Shown: positions 34,181 through 43,177 of the stretch, one piece after another
Layout of the letters: every line of letters starts with the position of its first letter
Numbering within the stretch: the stretch's first letter is position 1
Source of the DNA: Motiliproteus sp036960175
GTDB lineage: Bacteria > Pseudomonadota > Gammaproteobacteria > Pseudomonadales > Balneatricaceae
Assembly (NCBI GenBank): GCA_036960175.1
Contig: JBALWH010000002.1
Span: forward strand, 1-64,000
Length of the DNA stretch: 64,000 bases
Reading direction: 5' to 3'
The notes under the pieces: model-generated
What the model was told of the DNA's origin: nothing
The model's input: the letters and a program-made list of their open reading frames with translations, nothing else
Database searches by the model: none
Position numbers and translations under genes: made by a program

Positions 34181-34473
34181 ACCAAGAGCGCATCTTCCAA
34201 GTATTGTTGGGGCCGCACATTTCTGAGAAAGCAACTATTGTAGCTGAAGATGGTCAGCAGGTTGTTTTTCGTGTCGCGCCTGACGCAACGAAGCCTGAAA
34301 TTAAGAAGGCTGTAGAGCAATTGTTCGATGTCAAAGTTGACAGCGTCCGTGTACTGAACGCTAAGGGTAAAACCAAGCGTACAGCTCGCGGTTTAGGTAA
34401 ACGTAAGGATATCCGTAAGGCTTACGTTCGCTTGGCTGAAGGTCATGACATCGACTTTATCGGTGAGGGCTAG
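34177..34473 (+). CDS. rplW: 50S ribosomal protein L23
   Basis: L23 sits at the tunnel exit and docks trigger factor and SRP. It has 98 residues, beginning MNQERIFQVLLGPHISEKAT. The start overlaps rplD by 4 bp (ATGA), indicating coupled translation. Confidence 0.97.
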   Translation: MNQERIFQVLLGPHISEKATIVAEDGQQVVFRVAPDATKPEIKKAVEQLFDVKVDSVRVLNAKGKTKRTARGLGKRKDIRKAYVRLAEGHDIDFIGEG

Positions 34474-34478
34474 CAGAG

Positions 34479-35306
34479 ATGGCAATTGTAAAGTGTAAAC
34501 CAACTTCTCCTGGCCGTCGCCACGTCGTTAAGGTCGTTCACTCCGATTTACATAAAGGTGCTCCTTATGCGCCTTTGCTGGAGAAGAAGTCCAAAAGTGG
34601 CGGTCGTAACAATAATGGTCGTATTACTACCCGTCACGTGGGTGGTGGTCATAAACAGCATTATCGTTTAGTTGACTTTAAGCGTAATAAAGATGGTATT
34701 CCGGCAGTTGTTGAGCGTTTGGAATATGATCCGAATCGCACTGCAAATATCGCGCTGCTAAAGTATGCCGATGGTGAGCGTCGTTACATTATCGCTGCCA
34801 AGGGTATGAAGTCAGGTGATCCGGTTATGTCCGGCATCGGTTCTGACATCAAGCCTGGTAATTCTATGCCTTTGCGCAATATTCCGGTGGGTAGCGTGAT
34901 TCACTGCGTCGAGCTGAAGCCTAGTAAAGGTGCTCAGATTGCTCGTAGCGCGGGTACTTCTGCGCAGCTGGTTGCTCGTGAAGGTCGTTATGCGACTTTG
35001 CGTTTGCGTTCCGGCGAGATGCGTAAAGTGCTGCTTGATTGTCGTGCCACTTTGGGTGAAGTTAGCAATAGCGAGCACAGTCTGCGCCGTTTGGGCAAGG
35101 CTGGAGCATCTCGCTGGCGCGGTGTGCGTCCGACTGTTCGTGGTGTTGCCATGAACCCGGTTGATCACCCGCATGGTGGTGGTGAAGGACGTACCTCTGG
35201 TGGTCGTCACCCTGTTTCACCTTGGGGTACACCAACCAAAGGCTTCAAAACTCGTAAGAACAAGCGTACTGATAAGCTTATCGTGCGTCGTCGTTCTAAG
35301 AAATAA
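34479..35306 (+). CDS. rplB: 50S ribosomal protein L2
   Basis: L2 is needed for subunit joining and peptidyl transfer. It has 275 residues (E. coli 273). The RNA-binding domain contains NNNGRITTRHVGGGHKQHYR, and the conserved loop MNPVDHPHGGGEGRTSGG holds the essential His. It starts 5 bp after rplW. Confidence 0.98.
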   Translation: MAIVKCKPTSPGRRHVVKVVHSDLHKGAPYAPLLEKKSKSGGRNNNGRITTRHVGGGHKQHYRLVDFKRNKDGIPAVVERLEYDPNRTANIALLKYADGERRYIIAAKGMKSGDPVMSGIGSDIKPGNSMPLRNIPVGSVIHCVELKPSKGAQIARSAGTSAQLVAREGRYATLRLRSGEMRKVLLDCRATLGEVSNSEHSLRRLGKAGASRWRGVRPTVRGVAMNPVDHPHGGGEGRTSGGRHPVSPWGTPTKGFKTRKNKRTDKLIVRRRSKK

Positions 35307-35328
35307 ATTATAAATCGAGGTAACGGCT

Positions 35329-35604
35329 GTGCCACGTTCACTTAAGAAAGGTCCTTTTATTGACCTTCACTTGATGAAGAAGGTTGAGACTGCCATCGAG
35401 AAGGCCGATCGCAAGCCTATCAAGACTTGGTCGCGTCGCTCTACGATCTTCCCGAATTTTGTCGGGTTGACGATTGCAGTCCATAACGGACGCCAACATG
35501 TTCCTGTTTTCGTTACAGAAGACATGGTAGGTCATAAGCTGGGTGAGTTTTCTGTCACCCGCACCTATCGCGGACATGCTGCTGATAAGAAAGCTAAACG
35601 TTGA
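35329..35604 (+). CDS. rpsS: 30S ribosomal protein S19
   Basis: S19 forms a complex with S13 in the 30S head near the A site. It has 91 residues, starting at GTG 35,329 behind GAGG (PRSLKKGPFIDLHL); HKLGEFSVTRTYRGHAADKK is near the end. The GTG start is one of few non-ATG starts in this cluster. Confidence 0.97.
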   Translation: MPRSLKKGPFIDLHLMKKVETAIEKADRKPIKTWSRRSTIFPNFVGLTIAVHNGRQHVPVFVTEDMVGHKLGEFSVTRTYRGHAADKKAKR

Positions 35605-35622
35605 GTCTGAGAGGATAATTAG

Positions 35623-35955
35623 ATGGAAGTTGCCGCTAAGTTAAAAGGCGCTCGCTTATCCGCGCAGAAGGCTCGACTCGTAGCTGACCAGATCCGCGGT
35701 AAGTCTGTTGATGAGGCCCTAAACATCCTGGCATTCAGCCCTAAGAAAGGTGCTGAAATCATGAAGAAAGTGCTGGAGTCTGCGATTGCAAACGCCGAGC
35801 ACAATGAAGGTGCCGATGTTGATGAGCTAAAGGTATCCACAGTATTTGTGGATGAGGGTATGACGATGAAGCGTATCCGTCCCCGTGCAAAGGGGCGTGC
35901 GGATCGAATCCTCAAGCGCTCGTGCCACATCACTGTTAAGGTTGCTGAAAGCTAG
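35623..35955 (+). CDS. rplV: 50S ribosomal protein L22
   Basis: L22 forms the tunnel constriction together with L4. It has 110 residues, the standard length; the core is ARLVADQIRGKSVDEALNIL and the loop near the C-terminus is MKRIRPRAKGRADRI. The ATG follows GAGAGGA. Confidence 0.97.
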   Translation: MEVAAKLKGARLSAQKARLVADQIRGKSVDEALNILAFSPKKGAEIMKKVLESAIANAEHNEGADVDELKVSTVFVDEGMTMKRIRPRAKGRADRILKRSCHITVKVAES

Positions 35956-35966
35956 GAGACACCAAG

Positions 35967-36650
35967 ATGGGTCATAAAATACATCCTACGGGTTATCGGC
36001 TTGGTATTGTGAAGGATCATACTTCTGTTTGGTATGCAAGCCGTTCCGCCTATGCTAAAAACCTGTTGCAAGATCTTGAGGTGCGTAAGTATCTTGAGGA
36101 GAAATTGAAGCAGGCGTCTGTCAGTCGTATCGAAATCGAACGTCCTGCACAGAATGCTCGTATTACAATTCACACTGCCCGTCCAGGTATTGTGATCGGT
36201 AAAAAAGGTGAAGATGTTGAGAAGCTGCGTAACGCGGTTTCCAAGATGATGGGCGTGCCTGTTCATATCAACATCGAAGAGATTCGCAAGCCTGAGCTAG
36301 ATGCGCTTTTAGTTGCTCAGGGTGTTGCGAGCCAGCTTGAGCGTCGTGTGATGTTCCGTCGTGCTATGAAGCGTGCGGTGCAGAATGCAATGCGTTTGGG
36401 CGCTAAAGGTATCAAGGTTCAGGTTGGTGGTCGTTTGGGTGGTGCTGAAATCGCGCGCTCCGAATGGTACCGCGAAGGTCGTGTACCTCTGCATACTCTG
36501 CGTGCCGATATCGATTACGGTGCATACGAGGCTCATACCCAATATGGCATTATTGGCATTAAGGTATGGATCTTTAAGGGTGAGATTTTGGGCGGTATCG
36601 GGCAAGTTCGTGCTCAGAAAGCCGCATCCCAGAAGAAATCTGGTAAGTAG
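35967..36650 (+). CDS. rpsC: 30S ribosomal protein S3
   Basis: S3 lies at the mRNA entry site and acts in mRNA unwinding with S4 and S5. It has 227 residues. The N-terminus MGHKIHPTGYRLGIVKDH, the KH-type segment ARPGIVIGKKGEDVEKLR and the C-terminal GRLGGAEIARSEW are all present. It starts 11 bp after rplV behind TAGGAGA. Confidence 0.97.
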   Translation: MGHKIHPTGYRLGIVKDHTSVWYASRSAYAKNLLQDLEVRKYLEEKLKQASVSRIEIERPAQNARITIHTARPGIVIGKKGEDVEKLRNAVSKMMGVPVHINIEEIRKPELDALLVAQGVASQLERRVMFRRAMKRAVQNAMRLGAKGIKVQVGGRLGGAEIARSEWYREGRVPLHTLRADIDYGAYEAHTQYGIIGIKVWIFKGEILGGIGQVRAQKAASQKKSGK

Positions 36651-36661
36651 AGGGTACGTCA

Positions 36662-37075
36662 ATGCTACAACCTAAGCGTACAAAATATCGCAAGATGATG
36701 AAAGGCCGTAACCGCGGTCTGGCGTTACGCGGTAGTACAATAAGTTTTGGCGAATTCGGACTAAAAGCTATTGGTCGTGGCCGCATCACTGCGCGTCAGA
36801 TCGAAGCGGCTCGTCGTGCCATGACGCGTCACGTTAAGCGTGGTGGAAAGATCTGGATTCGTGTTTTTCCTGACAAGCCTATTACTACTAAGCCTCTGGA
36901 AGTTCGTCAGGGTAAAGGTAAGGGTAATGTTGAATACTGGGTCGCTCAGATTCAGCCCGGCAAGGTGCTGTTTGAGATGGAAGGTGTGCCTGAGGCATTG
37001 GCAAGCGAGGCTTTCGCTCTTGCTGCTGCTAAGCTGCCTTTGGAGACCACCTTTGTTAAGCGGACGGTGATGTAA
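36662..37075 (+). CDS. rplP: 50S ribosomal protein L16
   Basis: L16 helps shape the A-site region of the 50S subunit. It has 137 residues, beginning MLQPKRTKYRKMMKGRNRGL; the segment RVFPDKPITTKPLEVRQGKG is typical. The stop overlaps the rpmC start by one base. Confidence 0.97.
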   Translation: MLQPKRTKYRKMMKGRNRGLALRGSTISFGEFGLKAIGRGRITARQIEAARRAMTRHVKRGGKIWIRVFPDKPITTKPLEVRQGKGKGNVEYWVAQIQPGKVLFEMEGVPEALASEAFALAAAKLPLETTFVKRTVM

Positions 37076-37266
37076 TGAATACAGTAGAATTACGCGAAAA
37101 GTCCGTCGACGAGCTTAATCAAGAGCTGCTGGACCTGTTTAAGGACCAGTTCAATCTGCGTATGCAGAAGAGCTCTGGTCAGTTGACGCAATCTCACCTG
37201 CTGGGTCAGGTGCGTCGCGACATTGCTCGCATTAAGACGGTTCTGAACGAGAAGGCAGGTAATTAA
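37075..37266 (+). CDS. rpmC: 50S ribosomal protein L29
   Basis: L29 is a small helical protein next to L23 at the tunnel exit. It has 63 residues (LREKSVDELNQELLDLFKDQ), the usual size. The start is TAATG-coupled to rplP. Confidence 0.96.
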   Translation: MNTVELREKSVDELNQELLDLFKDQFNLRMQKSSGQLTQSHLLGQVRRDIARIKTVLNEKAGN

Positions 37267-37268
37267 CC

Positions 37269-37532
37269 ATGGCTGAAGAAAACAATGTCCGTACTGCTAT
37301 TGGCCGCGTGGTCAGTGACAAGATGGATAAAACCATCACAGTGCTGGTTGAGCGCAAGGTCAAGCACCCTGTATACGGCAAGTATGTGAAGCGTTCCACT
37401 AAGCTTCATGCACATGACGAGCAGAATGAGTGCCAACTTGGAGACCTGGTTACTGTTAAAGAAACCAGTCCTTACTCGAAGTTAAAAACTTGGGCTTTAG
37501 TAAAAATTGAAGAACGCGCTGCAAAGGTGTAG
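37269..37532 (+). CDS. rpsQ: 30S ribosomal protein S17
   Basis: S17 is a primary 16S rRNA-binding protein of the 30S body. It has 87 residues with the OB-fold pattern GRVVSDKMDKTITVLVERKV and the motif ETSPYSKLKTWALVKI. It begins 2 bp after rpmC and is the last gene of the S10 transcription unit in the classical scheme. Confidence 0.97.
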   Translation: MAEENNVRTAIGRVVSDKMDKTITVLVERKVKHPVYGKYVKRSTKLHAHDEQNECQLGDLVTVKETSPYSKLKTWALVKIEERAAKV

Positions 37533-37600
37533 TATATCTCGCCTTGCTTCAGTGTCGTCCCATTTAGGTGGGTCGGCACGTTCGTGTAATGGAGTAGACC

Positions 37601-37972
37601 ATGATTCAAACTGAATCGATCTTGGATGTTGCTGATAATAGCGGCGCCAAGCGCGTGCAGTGTATCAAAGTGTTGGGCGGGTCCCATCGTAGGTACGCAC
37701 GCATCGGCGATATCATCAAAGTTACCGTTAAGGAAGCAATTCCTCGCGGTAAGGTGAAGAAAGGTCAGGTGCTGAAGGCTGTGGTTGTTCGTACTCGTAA
37801 GGGCGTTCGTCGTCCAGACGGTTCGGTCATCCGCTTCGATACCAATTCTGCTGTGCTGCTGAACGATGCAAGCGAACAGCCGATTGGTACTCGTATCTTT
37901 GGCCCTGTGACGCGTGAGCTTCGAAATGAGAAGTTCATGAAGATCATTTCCCTGGCGCCTGAAGTGCTGTAA
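37601..37972 (+). CDS. rplN: 50S ribosomal protein L14
   Basis: L14 sits at the subunit interface and binds the silencing factor RsfS. It has 123 residues starting MIQTESILDVADNSGAKRVQ. It opens the spc part of the cluster, 68 bp after rpsQ; I could not place a convincing promoter in that gap. Confidence 0.97.
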   Translation: MIQTESILDVADNSGAKRVQCIKVLGGSHRRYARIGDIIKVTVKEAIPRGKVKKGQVLKAVVVRTRKGVRRPDGSVIRFDTNSAVLLNDASEQPIGTRIFGPVTRELRNEKFMKIISLAPEVL

Positions 37973-38008
37973 AGACCAAGCTTTCGTTAGCTTGTGTTTA
38001 TGTGAAAC

Positions 38009-38056
38009 GCTGAGACTCCTGCTCTTAATGGGCATACGGAGGCTCGGCGTTTTGAG
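38009..38056 (+). promoter_or_regulatory. Imperfect hairpin between rplN and rplX
   Basis: The arms aacgctgagactcc and ggaggctcggcgtt pair with two G-U-type mismatches. A smaller hairpin (caagct/agcttg) precedes it at about 37,978-37,995. It could attenuate or stabilise the spc message; an autoregulatory site is possible but untested. Confidence 0.35.
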
Positions 38057-38092
38057 CATGAGAGGGTAGTAGGAAAGGACAGGAATAATTCA

Positions 38093-38407
38093 ATGCGTAA
38101 GATTAGACGTGACGACGAAGTAATCGTCATTGCCGGTAGAGACAAAGGTAAGCGTGGCAAGGTCATGGTTGTGACCGATACTCGTTACATTGTTTCCGGT
38201 ATTAATATGGTGAAGAAGCACCAGAAGCCAAATCCAATGGCAGGTCAGCCTGGTGGAATCGTTGAGAAAGAAGCGCTTATTGCTGTTTCTAACGTTGCGA
38301 TTTTTAACGCGGCTACCGGTAAGGGTGATCGTGTAGGCTTTAAGATCTTGGAAGATGGTACCAAGGTACGTTACTTCAAATCTAACGGCGAAGTTATTGG
38401 CGCTTAA
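38093..38407 (+). CDS. rplX: 50S ribosomal protein L24
   Basis: L24 is an assembly initiator binding the 5' end of 23S rRNA. It has 104 residues with the KOW motif EVIVIAGRDKGKRGKVM at the N-terminus. The 120-bp gap before it is long for this operon and contains hairpins. Confidence 0.97.
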   Translation: MRKIRRDDEVIVIAGRDKGKRGKVMVVTDTRYIVSGINMVKKHQKPNPMAGQPGGIVEKEALIAVSNVAIFNAATGKGDRVGFKILEDGTKVRYFKSNGEVIGA

Positions 38408-38421
38408 GGAGAACAGGTACC

Positions 38422-38961
38422 ATGTCAAGATTAAAAGCTTTATATAAAGAGACCGTTGCGCCTCAGCTGAAAGATGAGTTGGAGCTGGGTAACGTGATGG
38501 AAGTCCCTCGTGTTAGCAAGATTACCCTGAATATGGGTCTTGGTGAGGCGATTGGTGATAAGAAGATGCTGGATAATGCGGTTGCTGATATGGAAGCAAT
38601 TGCTGGACAAAAAGTCGTCGTTTGTATGGCGCGTAAGTCCGTTGCAGCATTTAAAGTACGTGAAGGATGGCCGATTGGTTGTAAGGTTACTCTGCGCGGC
38701 GCGCGTATGTGGGAATTCTTTGACCGTCTGGTTGATATCTCTATCCCTCGTATTCGTGACTTTCGAGGCTTGAATTCTAAGTCCTTCGACGGTCGTGGTA
38801 ACTACAGCATGGGTGTTAAAGAGCAAATCATCTTCCCGGAAATCGACTACGATAAGGTCGATAAGCTTCGTGGTATGGATATCACCATTACTACTACAGC
38901 TAGAACCAATGAAGAAGGTCGTGCTCTGCTGACTGCCTTGGGTTTCCCCTTTAAGAAATAA
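38422..38961 (+). CDS. rplE: 50S ribosomal protein L5
   Basis: L5 carries 5S rRNA into the central protuberance. It has 179 residues, the standard length; VPRVSKITLNMGLGEA and FRGLNSKSFDGRGNYSMGVK are conserved signatures. The ATG follows AAGGAG, 14 bp after rplX. Confidence 0.97.
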   Translation: MSRLKALYKETVAPQLKDELELGNVMEVPRVSKITLNMGLGEAIGDKKMLDNAVADMEAIAGQKVVVCMARKSVAAFKVREGWPIGCKVTLRGARMWEFFDRLVDISIPRIRDFRGLNSKSFDGRGNYSMGVKEQIIFPEIDYDKVDKLRGMDITITTTARTNEEGRALLTALGFPFKK

Positions 38962-38973
38962 TGGTGAGTTACT

Positions 38974-39279
38974 ATGGCTAAAGAATCAATGAAGGCGCGC
39001 GAAGCAAAACGCACGCGTCAAGTGGCTAAGTATGCTGAGAAGCGTGCAGCCCTGAAGACTGTTATTAGCTCTCCTGGTTCGTCTGACGACGAGCGCTGGG
39101 AAGCTCAGGTGGCTTTGCAAAAGCTACCGCGTGATGCTAGCCCTGTTCGTCAGCAGCGTCGTTGCCAGATTACTGGTCGTCCGCACGCTGTCTATCGTAA
39201 ATTCGGTTTATCCCGAATCAAGCTACGTGAAGCCGCTATGCGCGGTGATGTACCTGGTCTGAAGAAAGCTAGTTGGTAA
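38974..39279 (+). CDS. rpsN: 30S ribosomal protein S14
   Basis: S14 is a head protein of the 30S subunit. It has 101 residues, the long, zinc-free form: the C-terminal half RCQITGRPHAVYRKFGLSRI lacks the paired CxxC ligands. It begins 12 bp after rplE. Confidence 0.97.
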   Translation: MAKESMKAREAKRTRQVAKYAEKRAALKTVISSPGSSDDERWEAQVALQKLPRDASPVRQQRRCQITGRPHAVYRKFGLSRIKLREAAMRGDVPGLKKASW

Positions 39280-39326
39280 GCGACGATCTCCGGTCGTACA
39301 GCTGCACAATAGTGAGGACTCATTAA

Positions 39327-39719
39327 ATGAGCATGCAAGATACACTTGCGGATATGTTTACCCGTATTCGTAACGCACACATGGCTGAGAAGAAAACTGT
39401 AGCTATGCCTGCATCCAAGCAGAAGGCGGCAATTGCCCAGCTTTTGCAGGATGAGGGTTATATCTCTGAATTCAGTGTCAGCGATGAAGTTAAAGCAACC
39501 TTGAGCATCGAGCTTAAGTACTTTGAAGGCAAGCCGGTCATCGAAAAGATCGTGCGTGTAAGCCGTCCAGGACTGCGTATTTATAAGTCTAAAAGCGAGC
39601 TGCCTAAAGTATCCGGTGGTCTAGGTATTGCTGTTATTTCAACATCTAAAGGCCTTATGACTGATCGAGCGGCTCGCGCTGCTGGTATCGGTGGTGAAGT
39701 TCTTTGTAGCGTCTTCTAA
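39327..39719 (+). CDS. rpsH: 30S ribosomal protein S8
   Basis: S8 binds the central domain of 16S rRNA and in E. coli represses the spc operon by binding rplE mRNA. It has 130 residues, MSMQDTLADMFTRIRNA, ending TDRAARAAGIGGEVLCSVF. The ATG follows GAGGA. Confidence 0.97.
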   Translation: MSMQDTLADMFTRIRNAHMAEKKTVAMPASKQKAAIAQLLQDEGYISEFSVSDEVKATLSIELKYFEGKPVIEKIVRVSRPGLRIYKSKSELPKVSGGLGIAVISTSKGLMTDRAARAAGIGGEVLCSVF

Positions 39720-39730
39720 GGGAGCTTGAA

Positions 39731-40264
39731 ATGTCTCGTATAGCTAAGTCTCCCGTTAGCATCCCTGCTGGCGTAACCGTCAAGCTGGATGCTCAGACAA
39801 TCAATGTCAAGGGTGGTAAGGGTCAGCTTGAACTGGCTATCCATCGTGATGTTGAAATCAAGAATGAAGGCAATGTGTTGTCTTTCGCGCCTCGCGGTGG
39901 TTCTCGTCTGGCAAACGCCATGGCCGGTACTACTCGTGCGCTGGTTAACAACATGGTTTTCGGCGTTGTTGAGGGTTTCGAAAAGAAACTTGAGCTGAAA
40001 GGTGTTGGTTACCGTGCTGCCGCTAAAGGTCAGGTGCTTAATCTAACTCTGGGCTTCTCTCATCCTATCGACTATGAACTGCCTGAAGGTATTTCTGCCG
40101 AAGTGGCTGGTCAAACAACTGTAATCCTCCGCGGTGTGGATAAGCAGAAGCTTGGTCAGGCAGCTGCAGAAATTCGTGCTTTCCGTCCGCCTGAGCCTTA
40201 TAAGGGCAAGGGTGTTCGTTACGCCGACGAGCATGTTCGTCGTAAAGAAGCTAAGAAGAAATAG
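39731..40264 (+). CDS. rplF: 50S ribosomal protein L6
   Basis: L6 binds next to the sarcin-ricin loop. It has 177 residues with two similar domains; the C-terminal signature is RPPEPYKGKGVRYADEHVR. It begins 11 bp after rpsH behind GGGAG. Confidence 0.97.
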   Translation: MSRIAKSPVSIPAGVTVKLDAQTINVKGGKGQLELAIHRDVEIKNEGNVLSFAPRGGSRLANAMAGTTRALVNNMVFGVVEGFEKKLELKGVGYRAAAKGQVLNLTLGFSHPIDYELPEGISAEVAGQTTVILRGVDKQKLGQAAAEIRAFRPPEPYKGKGVRYADEHVRRKEAKKK

Positions 40265-40276
40265 TAGGGCAGGATT

Positions 40277-40627
40277 ATGAGCGTAAAGAAAGATTCTCGT
40301 CAGCGTCGTGCCCGTCGCTCTCGCATCAAGATGCGCGAGTTAGGTGCTACACGCCTGTGCGTCCATCGCACTCCTCAACATATTTATGCGCAGGTTATTT
40401 CTGCTGATGGTGGTCAAGTGCTTGTTAGTGCTTCTACCGTTGAGAAAGAGCTGCGTACTGGTGCAACCAGTAACGCCGAAGCGGCATCTAAGGTTGGTCA
40501 ATTGATCGCCGAACGTGCTAAAGGTGCTGGTATCTCCAAGGTGGCTTTCGATCGTTCCGGATTTAAATATCACGGACGCGTTAAAGCTTTGGCTGAAGCG
40601 GCGCGTGAAGGCGGCCTGGAATTCTAA
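40277..40627 (+). CDS. rplR: 50S ribosomal protein L18
   Basis: L18 binds 5S rRNA with L5. It has 116 residues with a basic N-terminus (RQRRARRSRIKMRELGATRL) and the end FDRSGFKYHGRVKALAEAAR. It begins 12 bp after rplF. Confidence 0.97.
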   Translation: MSVKKDSRQRRARRSRIKMRELGATRLCVHRTPQHIYAQVISADGGQVLVSASTVEKELRTGATSNAEAASKVGQLIAERAKGAGISKVAFDRSGFKYHGRVKALAEAAREGGLEF

Positions 40628-40637
40628 AGGTTAGGTT

Positions 40638-41138
40638 ATGGCAAATTACGAACAGAAAGACGGTGACCTACAGGAAAAGTTAATCCAGGTTAACCGTGTT
40701 GCTAAAGTGGTCAAAGGTGGTCGTGTATTCGGCTTCACCGCGTTGACTGTGGTCGGTGACGGAAAAGGCAAAGTTGGCTTCGGTCGTGGCAAGGCGCGTG
40801 AAGTGCCGGTCGCTATTCAGAAGGCGATGGAGCAAGCGCGCCGTAACATGGTCACTGTTGACCTAAACGGTACTACGCTGCAATACGCTGTAAAAGCCCG
40901 TCACGGTGCTTCTAAGGTGTACATGCAGCCTGCGTCTGAAGGTACTGGTGTTATCGCCGGTGGTTCGATGCGTGCAGTACTAGAATTGGCTGGCGTTCAT
41001 AACGTTCTGGCTAAGTGCTACGGCTCTACCAACCCGGTTAACGTTGTTCGCGCGACTGTTGAAGGCCTTAAGGCTGTACGGTCTCCTGAAGAAGTTGCTG
41101 CTAAGCGTGGCAAAACTGTGGAAGAGATCCTGGGGTAA
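40638..41138 (+). CDS. rpsE: 30S ribosomal protein S5
   Basis: S5 affects decoding fidelity with S4. It has 166 residues; RVAKVVKGGRVFGFTALTVV is the RNA-binding loop where spectinomycin-resistance changes occur in other species, and GKGKVGFGRGKAREVP follows. The spectinomycin-loop KVVKGGR appears unaltered. Confidence 0.97.
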   Translation: MANYEQKDGDLQEKLIQVNRVAKVVKGGRVFGFTALTVVGDGKGKVGFGRGKAREVPVAIQKAMEQARRNMVTVDLNGTTLQYAVKARHGASKVYMQPASEGTGVIAGGSMRAVLELAGVHNVLAKCYGSTNPVNVVRATVEGLKAVRSPEEVAAKRGKTVEEILG

Positions 41139-41144
41139 TCGGCG

Positions 41145-41327
41145 ATGACTAAGAAAATTAATGTGACGCTGTTCCGTAGTACGGCTGGTACTCTGCCTAA
41201 GCAAAAGCTTTGTGTGAAGGGTTTGGGTCTGCGTCGTATCGGACATACGGTTGAAGTGGAAGATACTCCTTCCGTACGAGGCATGATCAATAAGGTCAGC
41301 CACATGGTTCGCGTCGAAAGCGTGTAA
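41145..41327 (+). CDS. rpmD: 50S ribosomal protein L30
   Basis: L30 is a small peripheral 50S protein. It has 60 residues (KKINVTLFRSTAGTLPKQKL), the usual size. It begins 6 bp after rpsE. Confidence 0.96.
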   Translation: MTKKINVTLFRSTAGTLPKQKLCVKGLGLRRIGHTVEVEDTPSVRGMINKVSHMVRVESV

Positions 41328-41385
41328 GAAGTCCGAGGCTGCCGGTCGTTTCGTCCGGTAGCCCAAGATAGTGGAGAGACACATC

Positions 41386-41820
41386 ATGCGTCTAAATACT
41401 CTCAGCCCTGCCGCTGGTTCCAAGAAAGCACCTAAGCGTGTTGGTCGTGGTATCGGTAGTGGTTTGGGTAAGACCGCGGGTCGCGGTCATAAAGGTTTGA
41501 AATCCCGTTCTGGCGGTAGTGTCAGACCTGGTTTTGAAGGTGGTCAGATGCCTTTACAGCGTCGTCTGCCTAAGTACGGCTTTACTTCTCGTCAAGCTGC
41601 CTATCGTGCTGAAATTCGTCTTGGCGAATTGGCTAAGATAGAAGCTGACGTGATTGATCTGGCTGCTCTTGAGCAGGCCGATATCATCAGTCGCGATATC
41701 AAAGTAGCTAAAGTAATCCTGTCCGGTGAATTGACTAAGGCGGTTACCGTCAAAGGTCTGAAAGTCACTGCGGGTGCTAGAGCTGCCATTGAAGCGGCAG
41801 GCGGAAAAGTCGAGGAATAA
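41386..41820 (+). CDS. rplO: 50S ribosomal protein L15
   Basis: L15 is a late assembly protein. It has 144 residues from ATG 41,386 (MRLNTLSPAAGSKKAPKRVG), exactly the E. coli length; the GTG at 41,371 is part of its ribosome binding site. The Gly/Arg-rich arm GRGIGSGLGKTAGRGHKG is typical. secY starts 6 bp later. Confidence 0.97.
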   Translation: MRLNTLSPAAGSKKAPKRVGRGIGSGLGKTAGRGHKGLKSRSGGSVRPGFEGGQMPLQRRLPKYGFTSRQAAYRAEIRLGELAKIEADVIDLAALEQADIISRDIKVAKVILSGELTKAVTVKGLKVTAGARAAIEAAGGKVEE

Positions 41821-41826
41821 CATTCA

Positions 41827-43155
41827 ATGGCTAAGCAAGGAACTATTCCATCCGGTAACCAAAGTGGCTTGGGCGAGCTAAAATCTCGCCTGCTCTTTGT
41901 ATTTCTGGCGATAGTGGTTTACCGAATTGGTGCACACATTCCGGTTCCCGGAATCAACCCAGATCGCCTTGCTGCTATGTTTGAACAAAACCAGGGTACT
42001 ATTCTGAGCTTGTTTAACATGTTCTCAGGTGGTGCTCTGGAGCGCATGAGTATTTTGGCGCTGGGGATTATGCCGTATATCTCAGCCTCGATTATCATGC
42101 AGCTGCTGACAGTAGTCAGTCCGCATCTGGAGCAGCTCAAGAAAGAGGGCGAATCCGGTCGACGAAAAATTAGCCAATACACCCGCTACGGTACGGTTAT
42201 ACTCGCTACCGTTCAATCCCTAGGTATGGCGGTAGGTCTCGCAGGACAAGGCATAGCCTTTACTGCAGACCTAAGCTTCTATTTCGTTGCTGTGGTTACT
42301 CTAGTTTCTGGTGCTGTGTTCCTGATGTGGCTTGGTGAGCAAATCACCGAGCGTGGAATTGGTAACGGTATTTCGCTGCTGATCTTCGCAGGTATTGTCG
42401 CTGGGCTCCCAGGAGCTATCGGTCAGTCCTTCGAAGCATCGCGTCAGGGAGATCTAAATATTCTGGCTCTACTGTTTATTGCTGTACTGGCAATGCTGAC
42501 AGTGGCCTTTGTCGTCTTTATGGAGCGCGGTCAACGCCGTATCACCATTAACTACGCCAAGCGTCAACAGGGTCGGAAGATGTACGCTGCTCAAACCAGC
42601 CATCTTCCACTGAAAGTAAATATGGCTGGTGTTATTCCGCCCATCTTTGCTTCCAGTATTCTGCTGTTTCCTGCCTCTATCGGGCAGTGGTTCGGGCAGA
42701 CAGAAGGTATGGATTGGTTGCAAGATATGTCATTGGCATTAGGCCCAGGCCAGCCTTTGTATATTATTTTGTTTGCGGCTGCTGTGATCTTTTTCTGCTA
42801 TTTCTACACGGCGTTGATGTTCAACCCTAAAGATGTAGCGGATAACCTGAAGAAGTCCGGTGCTTTTATTCCTGGTATTCGTCCCGGTGACCAATCGGCT
42901 CGGTACATTGATAGTGTGCTGTCACGGCTGACGTTATTTGGTGCCCTGTATATTACAGCGGTATCACTGATGCCTCAGTTCTTGGTAGTTGCTTGGAATG
43001 TTCCGTTCTATTTTGGTGGTACATCGCTATTGATCGTGGTGGTTGTAGTCATGGATTTCATGGCTCAGGTTCAATCGCATCTGATGTCTCATCAATATGA
43101 CTCACTGATGAAAAAATCAAATCTCAAGGGTGGAACTGGCGGCTTGCTTCGCTAG
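41827..43155 (+). CDS. secY: Protein translocase subunit SecY
   Basis: SecY is the protein-conducting channel of the inner membrane, working with SecE, SecG and the SecDF-YajC complex encoded at 21.0-24.3 kb. It has 442 residues and ten membrane helices. Signatures are IGAHIPVPGINPDRLA and IMPYISASIIMQLLTVVSP near the N-terminus; the cytoplasmic loop has YAKRQQGRKMY, and GIRPGDQSARYID lies near the C-terminus. Confidence 0.97.
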   Translation: MAKQGTIPSGNQSGLGELKSRLLFVFLAIVVYRIGAHIPVPGINPDRLAAMFEQNQGTILSLFNMFSGGALERMSILALGIMPYISASIIMQLLTVVSPHLEQLKKEGESGRRKISQYTRYGTVILATVQSLGMAVGLAGQGIAFTADLSFYFVAVVTLVSGAVFLMWLGEQITERGIGNGISLLIFAGIVAGLPGAIGQSFEASRQGDLNILALLFIAVLAMLTVAFVVFMERGQRRITINYAKRQQGRKMYAAQTSHLPLKVNMAGVIPPIFASSILLFPASIGQWFGQTEGMDWLQDMSLALGPGQPLYIILFAAAVIFFCYFYTALMFNPKDVADNLKKSGAFIPGIRPGDQSARYIDSVLSRLTLFGALYITAVSLMPQFLVVAWNVPFYFGGTSLLIVVVVVMDFMAQVQSHLMSHQYDSLMKKSNLKGGTGGLLR

Positions 43156-43177
43156 ATCTATCGAATTGGAGTAGATC